Shown: positions 7,146-17,219, counted from the stretch's first letter. The stretch is DNA of 40,332 bases from CAZPHI01 sp964586425 (GCA_964586425.1 CAZPHI010000017.1:1-40332); one strand, 5' to 3'. A program made the numbers and translations. The notes: a model not told the origin generated them from the letters alone.

Positions 7146-10100
7146 GTGAAAAAGAAATTAAAAAGAGTCACTAGTCTGCTTATGGCATTTATTATGGCAG
7201 CATCAATGTGTGTCACCGGTCTTGGCACAGCATTAATAGATGCATTTGCAGCAAATCAAAGAAAAATCGATATATGGGATATCGGTGGTGTTGCTGAGAC
7301 TGACACAAGTCTTTACAGTAATAATATTGCAGCAGCAGATTGGAATACATGTGCTACAATTGGAGCGGATGGTAAATTCCTTTTAGGAGACACTACGGTT
7401 GGAGATTTTACAATTAATGCTGTCGCAGGTGACAGATTATTCGCCGCAGGCTCTACAAAAAATTATGGAACTAATGCTAAAGCAACAGGCGAATATCCAG
7501 ATGGATATGTTGCTGAAGGTGGATTTTATTGCAATGGTACAGGTGGTGAAGCAAAAAGATATGTTTCAGTTGCCAATGTAAAAGCAGGAGATACAATTGT
7601 TGTTTATGCTACAACACATAACTCAGTTGAGTCAACAATGTACTTTGCTAATACTACTGCAACAGGTGTAGAAGTTCAGTCCGCTACATTAACAGGTGGA
7701 TTTGACAAATTTACATTTGAGGCAAAAGCAGATGGTACATATAAGATGTATTCTAATGCATCAACTGGAAAAGTGCTTTTTAGCCGTGTTATGAGAATTC
7801 CTGCAGTAGCTGTATCTGGTACAATTGAGAATACAGTAGGTGCTGCTGGTTATACAATGTCATTTACTAATGATACAACAGGCGTAGAAATTGAAGCAGT
7901 AATTAGTGGTTCAACATATACAGCAAATCTTGCACCAGGATATACATATACAGCATCACTTAAGGGTGCAACTGGATTTGGATTTACTAATGCAACTAAA
8001 AAAGTTACAACTTCTATGTCAGAAGTTATTACAGGCAAGGCTAATACAAATCTTGCAATTGAAACAAAGAGTGTGTATACATATTCAGGAAAACTTGAAG
8101 GTTTTGATGCATCATATGATGTTTCAAATATAGAGTTAAAATTAATTGCTGATAAAGAAACATTATCAGAAGATGTAACAGTAACACTCAATGCTAATCT
8201 TGAATTTACAGCTCAGTTAGATCCTGATGTAGAATATAGCGCAGAACTTAGCGGAGTTAATGATTATGAGATTACAGATGGTGGTATGATAGTTAATAAC
8301 TCAGATTTTTCAGGAAATATTACAGTCGCTAAAAAAGCAGTCTATAATGTTGCAGCAGCATTTACAGGATTGTCAGCATCAGCTTCTGTAACAGCATTAA
8401 AATTCGTTAATGTAGATGATAATTATGAATACGTTGCTACAGTTAATGGTTCTAATTATTCAGTAAGTCTTCGTAACGGTTCATATGCAGCAGTTGCTAC
8501 GGTTGATGGCTATACAACAAGTACTCATATCGTAGTTAATGGTGCAGCAGTAACAAAGGATCTTTTGTTTGTATCAACAGATAAAACAGTAAAACCAGTT
8601 ACATGGGTTGCTGATATATATGTTGGATTTAGTGATAAAGCTAACAATTATGAGACTGTTAATGATGCTATGAAAGCTTGTGAAGGAATGTCAATCACAG
8701 ATGAAAGCAAGAGAGTAACAGTTCATATTGCACCAGGTACATATAGAGAGCAGATATTCGTAACAGCTCCATATGTAACATTAAAAGCAGAAGGAGCTGG
8801 TACAGTTCTTCTTACATGGTATTATGGTATTGGATATCAGTACTACAGTGCTGATTCAACAGGATATTATAATCCAGAGAATGCATATGATCAGTTTGAT
8901 AAAGCGTCAGCATCAAAATGGGGCTGTGCAACATATGTTAAAGAATCTGCAACAGGCTTCAAAGCAGAAGGAATTACATTCGAAACTTCATTCAATAGAT
9001 ATATTACAGATGAAGAAATCGAAGATGGCGTTGAAATTACAGGCAAGGAATCAATAACATTTACAAGAAAATATAATGCAGATGTAACTTCAAAGGCTGC
9101 AACAGAGAGAGCAACAGCTCTTGCAGTTGAAGCTGATAAGACAGAATTCTATAACTGCTCATTCCTTGGAAGCCAGGATACACTTTATACTGGTGGAAAG
9201 AACTACAGTGCATATTATAAGAATTGCTTTATCGAAGGTAATACAGATTATATCTTTGGTGATGGTAATGTAGTATTTGATGGCTGCGAACTTTCATTCA
9301 AAGGATACTCAGATAAAGGATATTATGGTTATATTACTGCAGCAAAAGATGTAGCAACATATGGATATCTTTTTAGAAATTGTACAGTAACAGGTAATGA
9401 TGAATTACAGCAGGCAGCTGGTTACTTTGGACGTCCTTGGGGCAAGAATGCTCAGGTTAGATTCGTTAATACAAAGTTTGAGAATAGTTCAATGATTACA
9501 GCTGTAGGTTGGACAGATATGAGTGGTAATATTTCTACTGCAGCAAAATTTGGAGAATACAACACAGTATCTCTTGATGGTACAGCAGTTGACACAAGTT
9601 CAAGAAAAGGTGGCGTTTTATCTGCTGCTGACGTAGCAGCAATTGATGTTACGAATTATTTTGGAAGTTGGACACCTGCTAATTACAAAGCAGAGGATGC
9701 TACAATAGCATTTACAACAAATCCATATGTACTTGATAATGGTGATATTAATGTTCCTACACCAGGACATACATTAACTGCAGCTTATTCTCTTGGAACA
9801 GCTAATGACAGTAACGATGCATCTATTATCAAATGGTACAGAGTTACTGATGCAGAAGAAACACTTTTGAAAGTTTCAACAGCTAATGTTGACAAGACAT
9901 ATAAACTTACAGCAGCAGATACAGGCAGCAAGATTAAGCTTGTTGTTGCTCCAGAGACTGTAAGTGGTAATAAAGGAACAGAAGTATCATATACAGTAGA
10001 AGTAGCTGTTAAAGATGGATATGAAGATCCTTCAAATCCAAGTGGAGATATCACGTTAGGTGATGGAATCAATATCTTCCTTGCAGGTGATTCAACAGTT

Positions 10101-13100
10101 AAGGATTACTCTGCAAATGGTATGTACATGGGCGGAATTGGTCAGGATCTTGGATCTTGGGGTGAATACATTCAGAATTATTTTGATTCATCAGTGGTTA
10201 CAATTCAGAATTATGCTAATGGAGGAAGAAGTTCTCGTAACTTTATTAATGAAGGTTCATTAGATAAGATTTCAAATAATATTGGAGAAGGTGATTACCT
10301 TTTCATTCAGTTTGGACATAATGATTGTTCTAATGCAAATGGATATCTTGAAGACAGATATGTACCACTTGGTACACCAGATGCAAATGGAGTATATCCT
10401 GTAACAGCTGGTACTGAGGTACAGACTCCAGCTTCACTTACAGACAAATATGGAGATACATTCTATTCATATGATTGTGGCGGTACTTACAAATGGTACT
10501 TAAAACAATACATTGATGCAGCAAAAGCTAAGGGTGCAATTCCAGTACTTGTAACACCAGTATCTAGAATGTACTATGATGAGAATGGTAATATCAGACC
10601 TCATCATGATTCAACAGATACAATAACAGGTACACAGGTAACAACTAATAATGCATATGTAACAGCAGTAGAGCAGTTAGCTACAGAAGAAGAAGTATTA
10701 TTAATAGATGCATTTGATTTAACAAAGACAATGTATGAAGATGCTTACAAAGCAGATCCAAAGGCTGGTAACAAAGAATCAGAAGTAGCTTCAGTTGCAA
10801 TGGGAGCTGGAGAAAAAACACATAGTAGTAAACTTGGTGGTTTCGTTAGTGCAGGTTTAATTGCAGAAGCTATTCAGGGACTTGATATCAATATCTCATC
10901 AGCAGTTGTTGCTCCTACAAAAATGGCAGGAGAAACTACAAAGGGTGAGCAGACATTCGTTGTTAATGGTAAGAGTGAGTTAACAGTATATACAACTGAT
11001 GCAGATGGCAAGTATACAGTTAAATCAGATTACTGGACAACATATGGACAGAATATAATTGATGCAATTGCTAATACTACTACACCTGATCCAGGTCCAG
11101 GTCCAGAACCAGATCCAGATCCAACACCAACTACACCAACAACTTTATGGGTAATTGGAGATTCAACAGTTTGCGAATTTAATGATGCATATTACTATCC
11201 AAGATATGGATATGGAACACAGCTTAACAAATATCTTGATGAGAATGTAACAATTAAAAATCTTGCTTTATCAGGAAGATCATCAAAGAGTTATACACAG
11301 GATCCACAGTATCAGGAATTACTTGATGGTATGGCAGAAGGTGATTTCCTTATGATCGGATTTGGTCATAATGATGAAAAAACAGAAGCAGACAGATATA
11401 CAAATCCTAATGGAACTTATACAGACGAAGGTTCATTCGCTAATTCTTTGTATAAGAATTATATTGAAAAAGCTCAGGCAAAGGGTGTAACAGTAATTCT
11501 TGTAACACCAATTGTAAGAAGAACAGCAACAGGGAATTGGTCAAATTCATATCTTCATATTACATCAGACGTAGTAGGATTCCCAGGTGGTGATTACCCA
11601 CAGGCAATCAGAGACCTTGGAACAGCACTTGATATACCTGTTGTAGATATGACAGCAATGACTAAGAACGTATATGATACACTTGGTGCTAGTGAGACAT
11701 TATATTATCATGCTTGGAATTCTAATAAAGAATCAAGTGTAGATAATACTCATACTAATATCTGGGGTGCAACATACAATGCGTATATGATTACTAATGC
11801 AATCAAAACACAGAATGTTGCAGGACTTGCAGACCATGTAAAAGCTGGAGCAACAGCTCCAACAAAAGCAGCAACACTTGTTTCAAATCCATCATATGTA
11901 GCTCCTGATTATTCATCAGATTTAGCTCAGAGCACTTTGTGGGATGACTTTGGAATCTGGAAAGGTTCTGCATTCGGTAATATCGGTGGTAACCCAAGTA
12001 CAGCTAATCAGACAATCGGTGCTGATGCAAATGGTAACATGCATATTGCAGTTGCTAACAACAAAGGTAAGATTGCAGCAACAGTTGATGGTATTGCAAT
12101 GTACTATTATAAAGTACCAGTAGGAAAGACATTCACATTGTCTGCTACAGCAACTATTAATTCATTTGCTTCTAATGATCAGGTATCATTTGGTCTTATG
12201 GCAAGAGATGATATGTATATAGATACTAACATAGCTGATCCAATGGGTGATTATGTAGCAGCTGGTTTATTAAAACTTACACAAACTGGTAATGTATGGA
12301 ACTGTTTCGCAAGAAAGAGTGGAGTACTTACACAGGGTGGAACATGCGTTAACACATACGCAGCCGGATCTGTAGTAGATCTTAAGATTGAAAGTAATTC
12401 AGACGGATATGCTTGTACATTCGGTAATGAAACAACAATTACTGGAGGATTTGACTTCCAGTTAACATCAATTGATTCTGATTATGTATATGTTGGTATG
12501 TATGCAGCAAGAAATGCTGATATAACATTTACAGATGTTAAATTAATTGTAGATGGAGAAGAAGTTATAAAGACTGAGCCAACAAGAGAAGAACTTGTTG
12601 AAGCATTCGCTAGAAGAATGTATACAGAAATCCTTGGACGTGAGGCTGAAACAGATGGTCTTAATGCTTGGAAGGGTTGGTTACTCTCAGGCGAACATAC
12701 AGGTGCCGAGATGGCAAACTTATTCATTAATGGAGCAGAGTTCTTAGCTAGAAACTTAAGTGATGAAGAATTCATTAATGTAATGTATAAAGCAATTATG
12801 AATCGTACTTCAGAAGCTGATGGTATGAATGTTTGGAAGGGATGCCTTGCAACAGGTGTATCTAGAAACTTCGTATTAAGCCAGTTTATGGGTTCTACAG
12901 AGTTTACAAATATTTGTACAGATTATGGTATTACAGCAGGAAGCATAGAATTAACAGAATTCAGAGATAAGAATTATCAGGTTACATCATTTGTTCAAAG
13001 ATGTAACGAAAAAGTATTTGGACGTTCAGGTGATGTAGATGGACTCAATACATGGTGTGAGCAGATTATTAAGAAGACATTAACACCTCAGCAGGTTGCA

Positions 13101-13319
13101 GGATACTTTGTATTCTCAGATGAGGCAGTTGCCATGGATCTTAGTGATGCTGATTTTGTTAAGATGCTTTACAGAACATTCATGGGACGTGAGTGTGAAT
13201 CTGACGAATCATTGAATATCTGGACAGGATATCTTGCTAATAATACAAGACAGGGTGCATTTGATTTATTCGCATCTTCACAAGAATTTACAGCAATTGT
13301 AGCAGGATACGGTTTATAA
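7146..13319 (+). CDS. Secreted multidomain pectin esterase: pectin methylesterase plus two rhamnogalacturonan acetylesterase-type domains, DUF4214 C-terminus
   Basis: This 2057-residue exported enzyme starts at GTG 7146, seven bases after AGGAGGT. The signal peptide ends at AFA-A (35/36). Residues 37-220 form an unassigned domain; about 223-485 hold three beta-sandwich, carboxypeptidase-regulatory-like repeats. About 490-850 is a CE8 pectin methylesterase, with GTYRE, SQDTLYT (Asp678), GNTDYIFG (Asp701) and GRPW (Arg763). At about 975-1290 is the first SGNH esterase of the CE12 type (GDST Ser983, GGRSS, GHND); its last block is THSS without the usual preceding Asp. A Pro/Asp linker (about 1315-1332) leads to a second SGNH domain (Ser1340, GRSS, GHND, DNTH). 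About 1596-1800 resembles a carbohydrate-binding or concanavalin-like module. About 1814-2057 carries DUF4214 repeats (GREAETDGLNAW, FGRSGDVDGLNTW), often found at the C-terminus of Lachnospiraceae surface enzymes. It would remove methyl and acetyl groups from pectin. There is no sortase motif. Confidence 0.93.
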   Translation: MKKKLKRVTSLLMAFIMAASMCVTGLGTALIDAFAANQRKIDIWDIGGVAETDTSLYSNNIAAADWNTCATIGADGKFLLGDTTVGDFTINAVAGDRLFAAGSTKNYGTNAKATGEYPDGYVAEGGFYCNGTGGEAKRYVSVANVKAGDTIVVYATTHNSVESTMYFANTTATGVEVQSATLTGGFDKFTFEAKADGTYKMYSNASTGKVLFSRVMRIPAVAVSGTIENTVGAAGYTMSFTNDTTGVEIEAVISGSTYTANLAPGYTYTASLKGATGFGFTNATKKVTTSMSEVITGKANTNLAIETKSVYTYSGKLEGFDASYDVSNIELKLIADKETLSEDVTVTLNANLEFTAQLDPDVEYSAELSGVNDYEITDGGMIVNNSDFSGNITVAKKAVYNVAAAFTGLSASASVTALKFVNVDDNYEYVATVNGSNYSVSLRNGSYAAVATVDGYTTSTHIVVNGAAVTKDLLFVSTDKTVKPVTWVADIYVGFSDKANNYETVNDAMKACEGMSITDESKRVTVHIAPGTYREQIFVTAPYVTLKAEGAGTVLLTWYYGIGYQYYSADSTGYYNPENAYDQFDKASASKWGCATYVKESATGFKAEGITFETSFNRYITDEEIEDGVEITGKESITFTRKYNADVTSKAATERATALAVEADKTEFYNCSFLGSQDTLYTGGKNYSAYYKNCFIEGNTDYIFGDGNVVFDGCELSFKGYSDKGYYGYITAAKDVATYGYLFRNCTVTGNDELQQAAGYFGRPWGKNAQVRFVNTKFENSSMITAVGWTDMSGNISTAAKFGEYNTVSLDGTAVDTSSRKGGVLSAADVAAIDVTNYFGSWTPANYKAEDATIAFTTNPYVLDNGDINVPTPGHTLTAAYSLGTANDSNDASIIKWYRVTDAEETLLKVSTANVDKTYKLTAADTGSKIKLVVAPETVSGNKGTEVSYTVEVAVKDGYEDPSNPSGDITLGDGINIFLAGDSTVKDYSANGMYMGGIGQDLGSWGEYIQNYFDSSVVTIQNYANGGRSSRNFINEGSLDKISNNIGEGDYLFIQFGHNDCSNANGYLEDRYVPLGTPDANGVYPVTAGTEVQTPASLTDKYGDTFYSYDCGGTYKWYLKQYIDAAKAKGAIPVLVTPVSRMYYDENGNIRPHHDSTDTITGTQVTTNNAYVTAVEQLATEEEVLLIDAFDLTKTMYEDAYKADPKAGNKESEVASVAMGAGEKTHSSKLGGFVSAGLIAEAIQGLDINISSAVVAPTKMAGETTKGEQTFVVNGKSELTVYTTDADGKYTVKSDYWTTYGQNIIDAIANTTTPDPGPGPEPDPDPTPTTPTTLWVIGDSTVCEFNDAYYYPRYGYGTQLNKYLDENVTIKNLALSGRSSKSYTQDPQYQELLDGMAEGDFLMIGFGHNDEKTEADRYTNPNGTYTDEGSFANSLYKNYIEKAQAKGVTVILVTPIVRRTATGNWSNSYLHITSDVVGFPGGDYPQAIRDLGTALDIPVVDMTAMTKNVYDTLGASETLYYHAWNSNKESSVDNTHTNIWGATYNAYMITNAIKTQNVAGLADHVKAGATAPTKAATLVSNPSYVAPDYSSDLAQSTLWDDFGIWKGSAFGNIGGNPSTANQTIGADANGNMHIAVANNKGKIAATVDGIAMYYYKVPVGKTFTLSATATINSFASNDQVSFGLMARDDMYIDTNIADPMGDYVAAGLLKLTQTGNVWNCFARKSGVLTQGGTCVNTYAAGSVVDLKIESNSDGYACTFGNETTITGGFDFQLTSIDSDYVYVGMYAARNADITFTDVKLIVDGEEVIKTEPTREELVEAFARRMYTEILGREAETDGLNAWKGWLLSGEHTGAEMANLFINGAEFLARNLSDEEFINVMYKAIMNRTSEADGMNVWKGCLATGVSRNFVLSQFMGSTEFTNICTDYGITAGSIELTEFRDKNYQVTSFVQRCNEKVFGRSGDVDGLNTWCEQIIKKTLTPQQVAGYFVFSDEAVAMDLSDADFVKMLYRTFMGRECESDESLNIWTGYLANNTRQGAFDLFASSQEFTAIVAGYGL

Positions 13320-13360
13320 GATAAAATAGCTTACTTTCTACAACCAAACCTATAGATAAA

Positions 13361-13404
13361 GAGGCTGCCACTAATGGTTAATTCCATTGGTGGCAGTCTT
13401 TTTA
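13361..13404 (+). terminator. Rho-independent terminator after the pectin esterase gene
   Basis: Bases 13361-13377 pair with 13384-13400 (17 pairs including a few G-T) around a six-base loop, followed by a T-rich tract. It closes the monocistronic esterase gene. Confidence 0.9.
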
Positions 13405-13410
13405 TTTATA

Positions 13411-13419
13411 TGCTATAAT
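13411..13419 (+). promoter_or_regulatory. Extended -10 promoter of glpK
   Basis: TGCTATAAT is an extended -10 (TGnTATAAT) about 36 bases ahead of the glpK start. The corresponding -35 position falls in the terminator stem and shows no consensus, which is tolerated by extended -10 promoters. Confidence 0.6.
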
Positions 13420-13454
13420 GAGTTAAAGTGTTGCTGTAAGTTAAGGAGATTATT

Positions 13455-14954
13455 ATGGGAAAATATATAATGGCCCTTGATCAGGGTACGACAAGTTCAA
13501 GATGTATTATATTCAATAAGCAGGGTAAGATTATTAGTAGTGCTGCAAAAGAATTTTCGCAGTATTTTCCAGATAATGGATGGGTGGAACAAGATCCTAA
13601 TGAAATATGGGCATCTCAATTCGGGGTGATGATGGAAGCCTTTGCTCAGGCAGGAATTGAAGCTGAAGATATAGATTCTATTGGAATTACAAATCAGAGA
13701 GAAACAACGATTGTATGGGATAAAACTACTGGTGAACCAGTGTATAATGCGATTGTATGGCAGTGTAGAAGAACTGCACCAATGATAAAAGAATTGAAAG
13801 AAGAAGGATATGAAAGCACAGTAAAATCGAAAACAGGGCTTATACTTGATCCTTATTTTAGTGCAACAAAGATACAATGGATACTTAATAACGTAGATGG
13901 TGCAAGAAAGAAAGCAGATGCAGGCGAATTACTGTTTGGAACAGTAGACACATGGTTGATATATAAGCTTACAGGTGGAAAAATCCATGCTACTGATTAT
14001 ACGAATGCTTCAAGAACAATGCTTTTTAATATACACACTTTACAATGGGATAAGGAACTCTTAACAAAATTCAATATTCCGGAGGCAATGTTACCAGAGG
14101 TTCATGAATCAAGTCATATATATGGATATACTAAGAACTCAATATTTGGAGGCAGAATTCCTATAGCTGGGGTTGCAGGTGATCAGCAGGCAGCTTTGTT
14201 TGGACAGTGCTGCTTTGAACAGGGATTGGCAAAGAATACATATGGAACAGGCTGTTTTCTGCTTATGAATACAGGTAATAAAGCAGTAGAATCTAAACAT
14301 GGTCTGCTTACAACGATTGCAATTGGAACAGATGGTAATGTTGCATATGCACTAGAAGGCAGTGTTTTTGTGGCAGGAGCTGCAATTAAGTGGCTGCGTG
14401 ATGACATGCATTTGATTGAAAATGTTATTGAAACCGAAACACTTGCAAAATCCGTAAAGGATAGTAATGGCGTATATGTTGTTCCAGCATTTACCGGACT
14501 TGGAGCACCATATTGGGATGCATATGCCAGAGGTGCGGTATTTGGACTTACAAGAGGAACAACAAAAGCTCATTTTGTACGTGCAGTAGTAGAATCATTG
14601 GCATATGAGACTTATGATGTAATAAAAGCGATGGAGGAAGACTGTGGAATTTCACTTTCGAAGTTGAGAGTTGATGGTGGAGCAAGTGCCAATGAATTCT
14701 TATTGCAATTCCAATCAGATATATTAGGTACAGATATTCAGAAGCCAGAAGTAATAGAGAGTACAGCGCTAGGGGCTGCATATCTTAGTGGGTTGGCAAC
14801 ACATTATTATAAAGATACAGAAGAGATAAAATCAAACTGGAATCTGCAACGTGAATATAAACCATTGATATCAGAACAGAAAAGATGTGAATGCATTGCA
14901 GGATGGCGCGATTCAGTAAATCGTATCAGAAGCAATGTGAAAGAGGTGCATTAA
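13455..14954 (+). CDS. glpK: Glycerol kinase
   Basis: This 499-residue FGGY-family kinase phosphorylates glycerol to sn-glycerol 3-phosphate. Visible features are the N-terminal phosphate loop ALDQGTTSSR, GITNQRETTIVWD, AGVAGDQQAALFGQ, PAFTGLGAPYWDAYARG and LRVDGGASANEFLLQF near the C-terminal ATP site. Its length is normal for the family. The regulatory loop before IPIAGVAGDQQ reads YTKNSIFGGR. It lacks the histidine that PTS HPr phosphorylates in many Firmicute enzymes, so direct PTS activation looks unlikely; that comparison is from memory. AAGGAG (13443-13448) precedes the ATG. No glpF or glpD is adjacent. Instead its stop codon overlaps the start of a lipase-like gene, suggesting glycerol supplied from acylglycerols. 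Confidence 0.95.
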   Translation: MGKYIMALDQGTTSSRCIIFNKQGKIISSAAKEFSQYFPDNGWVEQDPNEIWASQFGVMMEAFAQAGIEAEDIDSIGITNQRETTIVWDKTTGEPVYNAIVWQCRRTAPMIKELKEEGYESTVKSKTGLILDPYFSATKIQWILNNVDGARKKADAGELLFGTVDTWLIYKLTGGKIHATDYTNASRTMLFNIHTLQWDKELLTKFNIPEAMLPEVHESSHIYGYTKNSIFGGRIPIAGVAGDQQAALFGQCCFEQGLAKNTYGTGCFLLMNTGNKAVESKHGLLTTIAIGTDGNVAYALEGSVFVAGAAIKWLRDDMHLIENVIETETLAKSVKDSNGVYVVPAFTGLGAPYWDAYARGAVFGLTRGTTKAHFVRAVVESLAYETYDVIKAMEEDCGISLSKLRVDGGASANEFLLQFQSDILGTDIQKPEVIESTALGAAYLSGLATHYYKDTEEIKSNWNLQREYKPLISEQKRCECIAGWRDSVNRIRSNVKEVH

Positions 14955-15883
14955 TGAAGAAGAACATAAGATATAAATCTGCCGATAAAAAGAGCAGTAT
15001 TCATGCGGTTATATGGATGCCTGCTGGTGAAATAAAGGCAATTGTTCAAATATCACATGGAATGCAGGAATATATAGAACGTTATAATGACTTCGCAGAG
15101 TATCTTAATGCGGCAGGAATTCTTGTAGCAGGCAATGATCATATTGGTCATGGAAATACAGTGTCTGATAATGAAGAGTTGGGGTATCTCGGAGAGTCTG
15201 ATGGTGGAAAAATTATGGTAGAGGATTTGCATAATTTTACATGCTATTTGAAAAAGACATATCCTGGAGTATCGTTGGTATTACTTGGACATAGTATGGG
15301 GTCTTTCGTGGCACGAAGATATATGATGAATTATGGAAATGAAATAACTTCTGCTATTATAATGGGGACAGGAAATCAGCCACGTATAATGGTTAAGACG
15401 GGGATGGGTATAGTTTCCCTGATTTCTAAAGTAAAGGATCCACATTATAGAAGTGATTTGGCCTCAAAGCTTATGTTTGGAAACTATAATAAAATAATTA
15501 AAAATCCAGCTTCAAAAAACTCATGGCTTACAAGTGATAAGAATGTAGTTGAGAGGTATGATAATGAACCAAGATGTTCGTTTGTTTTTACTGTATCTGG
15601 CTTATATCAGATTTTCAAAACTATTCTTTATGTTACAAAACGAAGCAATATTCAAAAGATACCTAGAAACCTTCCTATTTTAGTTATCTCGGGAAAAGAC
15701 GATCCAGTTGGAAATTATGGAAAAGATGTTGCTAAGGTATACAGTGAATTAAAGAAAGCAAAAATAGATGACGTATCACTTATAATTGTAGACAATGCAA
15801 GACATGAGATAATTAATGAAGTTAATAAGGACGAGACATATAGAAAATTATTAGAGTGGATTGAAAGGGTATGCAAACAATGA
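14954..15883 (+). CDS. Alpha/beta hydrolase, monoacylglycerol lipase-like (serine aminopeptidase S33 / Hydrolase_4)
   Basis: This 309-residue cytoplasmic hydrolase has the oxyanion segment ISHGMQEYIERY, the family motif GNDHIGHG, nucleophile GHSMGS (Ser114), acid residue in SGKDDPVGN, and histidine in DNARHEI. The pattern matches monoglyceride lipase or lysophospholipase-type members, which release glycerol or glycerophosphodiesters. The reading frame extends upstream, but ATG 14954 overlaps the glpK stop (TAATG) and has AGAGGTG just before it, so it is the likely start. Tight coupling to glycerol kinase supports an acylglycerol-to-glycerol-3-phosphate route. The 3' end overlaps the aroA start by 4 bases. 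Confidence 0.87.
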   Translation: MKKNIRYKSADKKSSIHAVIWMPAGEIKAIVQISHGMQEYIERYNDFAEYLNAAGILVAGNDHIGHGNTVSDNEELGYLGESDGGKIMVEDLHNFTCYLKKTYPGVSLVLLGHSMGSFVARRYMMNYGNEITSAIIMGTGNQPRIMVKTGMGIVSLISKVKDPHYRSDLASKLMFGNYNKIIKNPASKNSWLTSDKNVVERYDNEPRCSFVFTVSGLYQIFKTILYVTKRSNIQKIPRNLPILVISGKDDPVGNYGKDVAKVYSELKKAKIDDVSLIIVDNARHEIINEVNKDETYRKLLEWIERVCKQ

Positions 15884-17205
15884 TAAATGATATATTTGAT
15901 AATATTGATAACAGGCAGGTTTATAGAGTAAAACCAGTTGAAGGCAAAATATCAGGAACAGTATGTGTTCCTGGTTCTAAGAGTATGACAAACAGAGCAC
16001 TCTTAATGGCAGCAATTGCTAAAGGTAAGTCAGTACTTGAAGGAGTACTATTTTCAGATGATTCCAGACATTTCCTGGACTGTTTGATTACACTTGGATT
16101 TGAAGTTACAGTAGATGAAAAGGCTAAGATAGTTACTATAATTGGAACTGGTGGAGATATTCCGGTTAAACAATGCTGCATAGATGTGGGAAGTGCAGGA
16201 ACGGCGGCACGATTCCTTACGGCTTTTACAGCATTTTCAGATGGAAAATATACAATTAATTGTTCTGAACAGATGAAGAAAAGACCTATGAAGCCGTTAT
16301 TTGATTCATTGGTTTCTATGGGAGCTAAGGTTGAATATATTGAAAAAGATGGATATTTGCCGGCTATAATTGAGGGAAACAACAGAATTTGCAGTGACAC
16401 TAATATGGATATAAGTGAAAGTACTCAGTTTTTAAGTGCGTTACTAATGGTTGCACCGTTAACTGCTAATGGACTTAGAATACGAATTACAAGTGAAAGA
16501 AAGGATGGCGCGTATATTCGAATTACAAGAGAGATGATGGAGAAGTTTGGTGCAGTTGTTAAGTTCGACGGAGAGAGCTATTATTGTGAAGGCAAACAGG
16601 ACGTAGAAGTTGGACATTATATAATCGAACCTGACGTGTCAGCTGCATGTTACTTTTATTCGATGGCAGCTATCACAGGAGGAACAATAAAGGTTAGGAA
16701 TGTAACAAGTTCTTCAATGCAGGGAGATTTGAAATACATATATGCATTGAAAAAAATCGGCTGCATAATAACAGAGGAATCAGATGGAATTGTTGTTACA
16801 GGTCCTAAGGATGGCATATATGATGGAATTGATATTGATATGAAGGATTATTCGGATCAGACAATGACTATGGCAGTTGTATTAGCAATGGCAAATACAG
16901 AAAGTGTTATTAGAAATGTTGGGCATATCAGGCTTCAGGAATGCGATAGGATGAATGCGATTGTAACAGAGTTGAATAAAGTGGGAATATATGCAGCAGA
17001 GGATGGAGATGATATAATTATTAATCCAAAGGGCTGCAATATAAAACATGCAATAATCGAAACATATGAAGATCACAGGGTTGCGATGGCATTCACTTTA
17101 CTTGGATTAAGGAATGATGGAATTATAATTGATAATCCTCTTTGCTGCAAAAAAACATTCGAGGAATATTACTTTGTGCTAGAAAAATTGTTGAAAAATA
17201 TATGA
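15880..17205 (+). CDS. aroA: 3-phosphoshikimate 1-carboxyvinyltransferase (EPSP synthase)
   Basis: This enzyme adds the enolpyruvyl group of PEP to shikimate 3-phosphate on the way to chorismate. Hallmarks are PGSKSMTNRALLMAA, GSAGTAARFLTAF, KKRPMKPL, SESTQFLSALLM, DYSDQTMTMA, LQECDRMNAI and YEDHRVAMAF. The family length is normal (about 441 residues). An in-frame ATG at 15871 directly abuts the ribosome binding sequence GAAAGGG (15863-15869) and cannot use it. ATG 15880 is spaced ten bases away and overlaps the lipase stop as ATGA, so I take 15880. No other shikimate gene is adjacent; linkage to glpK and lipase is probably incidental co-transcription. Confidence 0.93.
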   Translation: MINDIFDNIDNRQVYRVKPVEGKISGTVCVPGSKSMTNRALLMAAIAKGKSVLEGVLFSDDSRHFLDCLITLGFEVTVDEKAKIVTIIGTGGDIPVKQCCIDVGSAGTAARFLTAFTAFSDGKYTINCSEQMKKRPMKPLFDSLVSMGAKVEYIEKDGYLPAIIEGNNRICSDTNMDISESTQFLSALLMVAPLTANGLRIRITSERKDGAYIRITREMMEKFGAVVKFDGESYYCEGKQDVEVGHYIIEPDVSAACYFYSMAAITGGTIKVRNVTSSSMQGDLKYIYALKKIGCIITEESDGIVVTGPKDGIYDGIDIDMKDYSDQTMTMAVVLAMANTESVIRNVGHIRLQECDRMNAIVTELNKVGIYAAEDGDDIIINPKGCNIKHAIIETYEDHRVAMAFTLLGLRNDGIIIDNPLCCKKTFEEYYFVLEKLLKNI

Positions 17206-17219
17206 AATTATGATAATAT
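17191..17219 (+). promoter_or_regulatory. Possible promoter of pilT
   Basis: TTGAAA (17191-17196), a 17-base spacer and TAATAT (17214-17219) overlap the aroA stop region, 55 bases before pilT. A second TATAAT lies at 17228-17233 without a partner -35. The region is very AT-rich, so this is tentative. Confidence 0.35.

Noticed and set aside
14891..14953. Upstream extension of the lipase-like gene into glpK
   Set aside because: It overlaps glpK in another frame; ATG 14954 has a ribosome binding site and the classic TAATG coupling.
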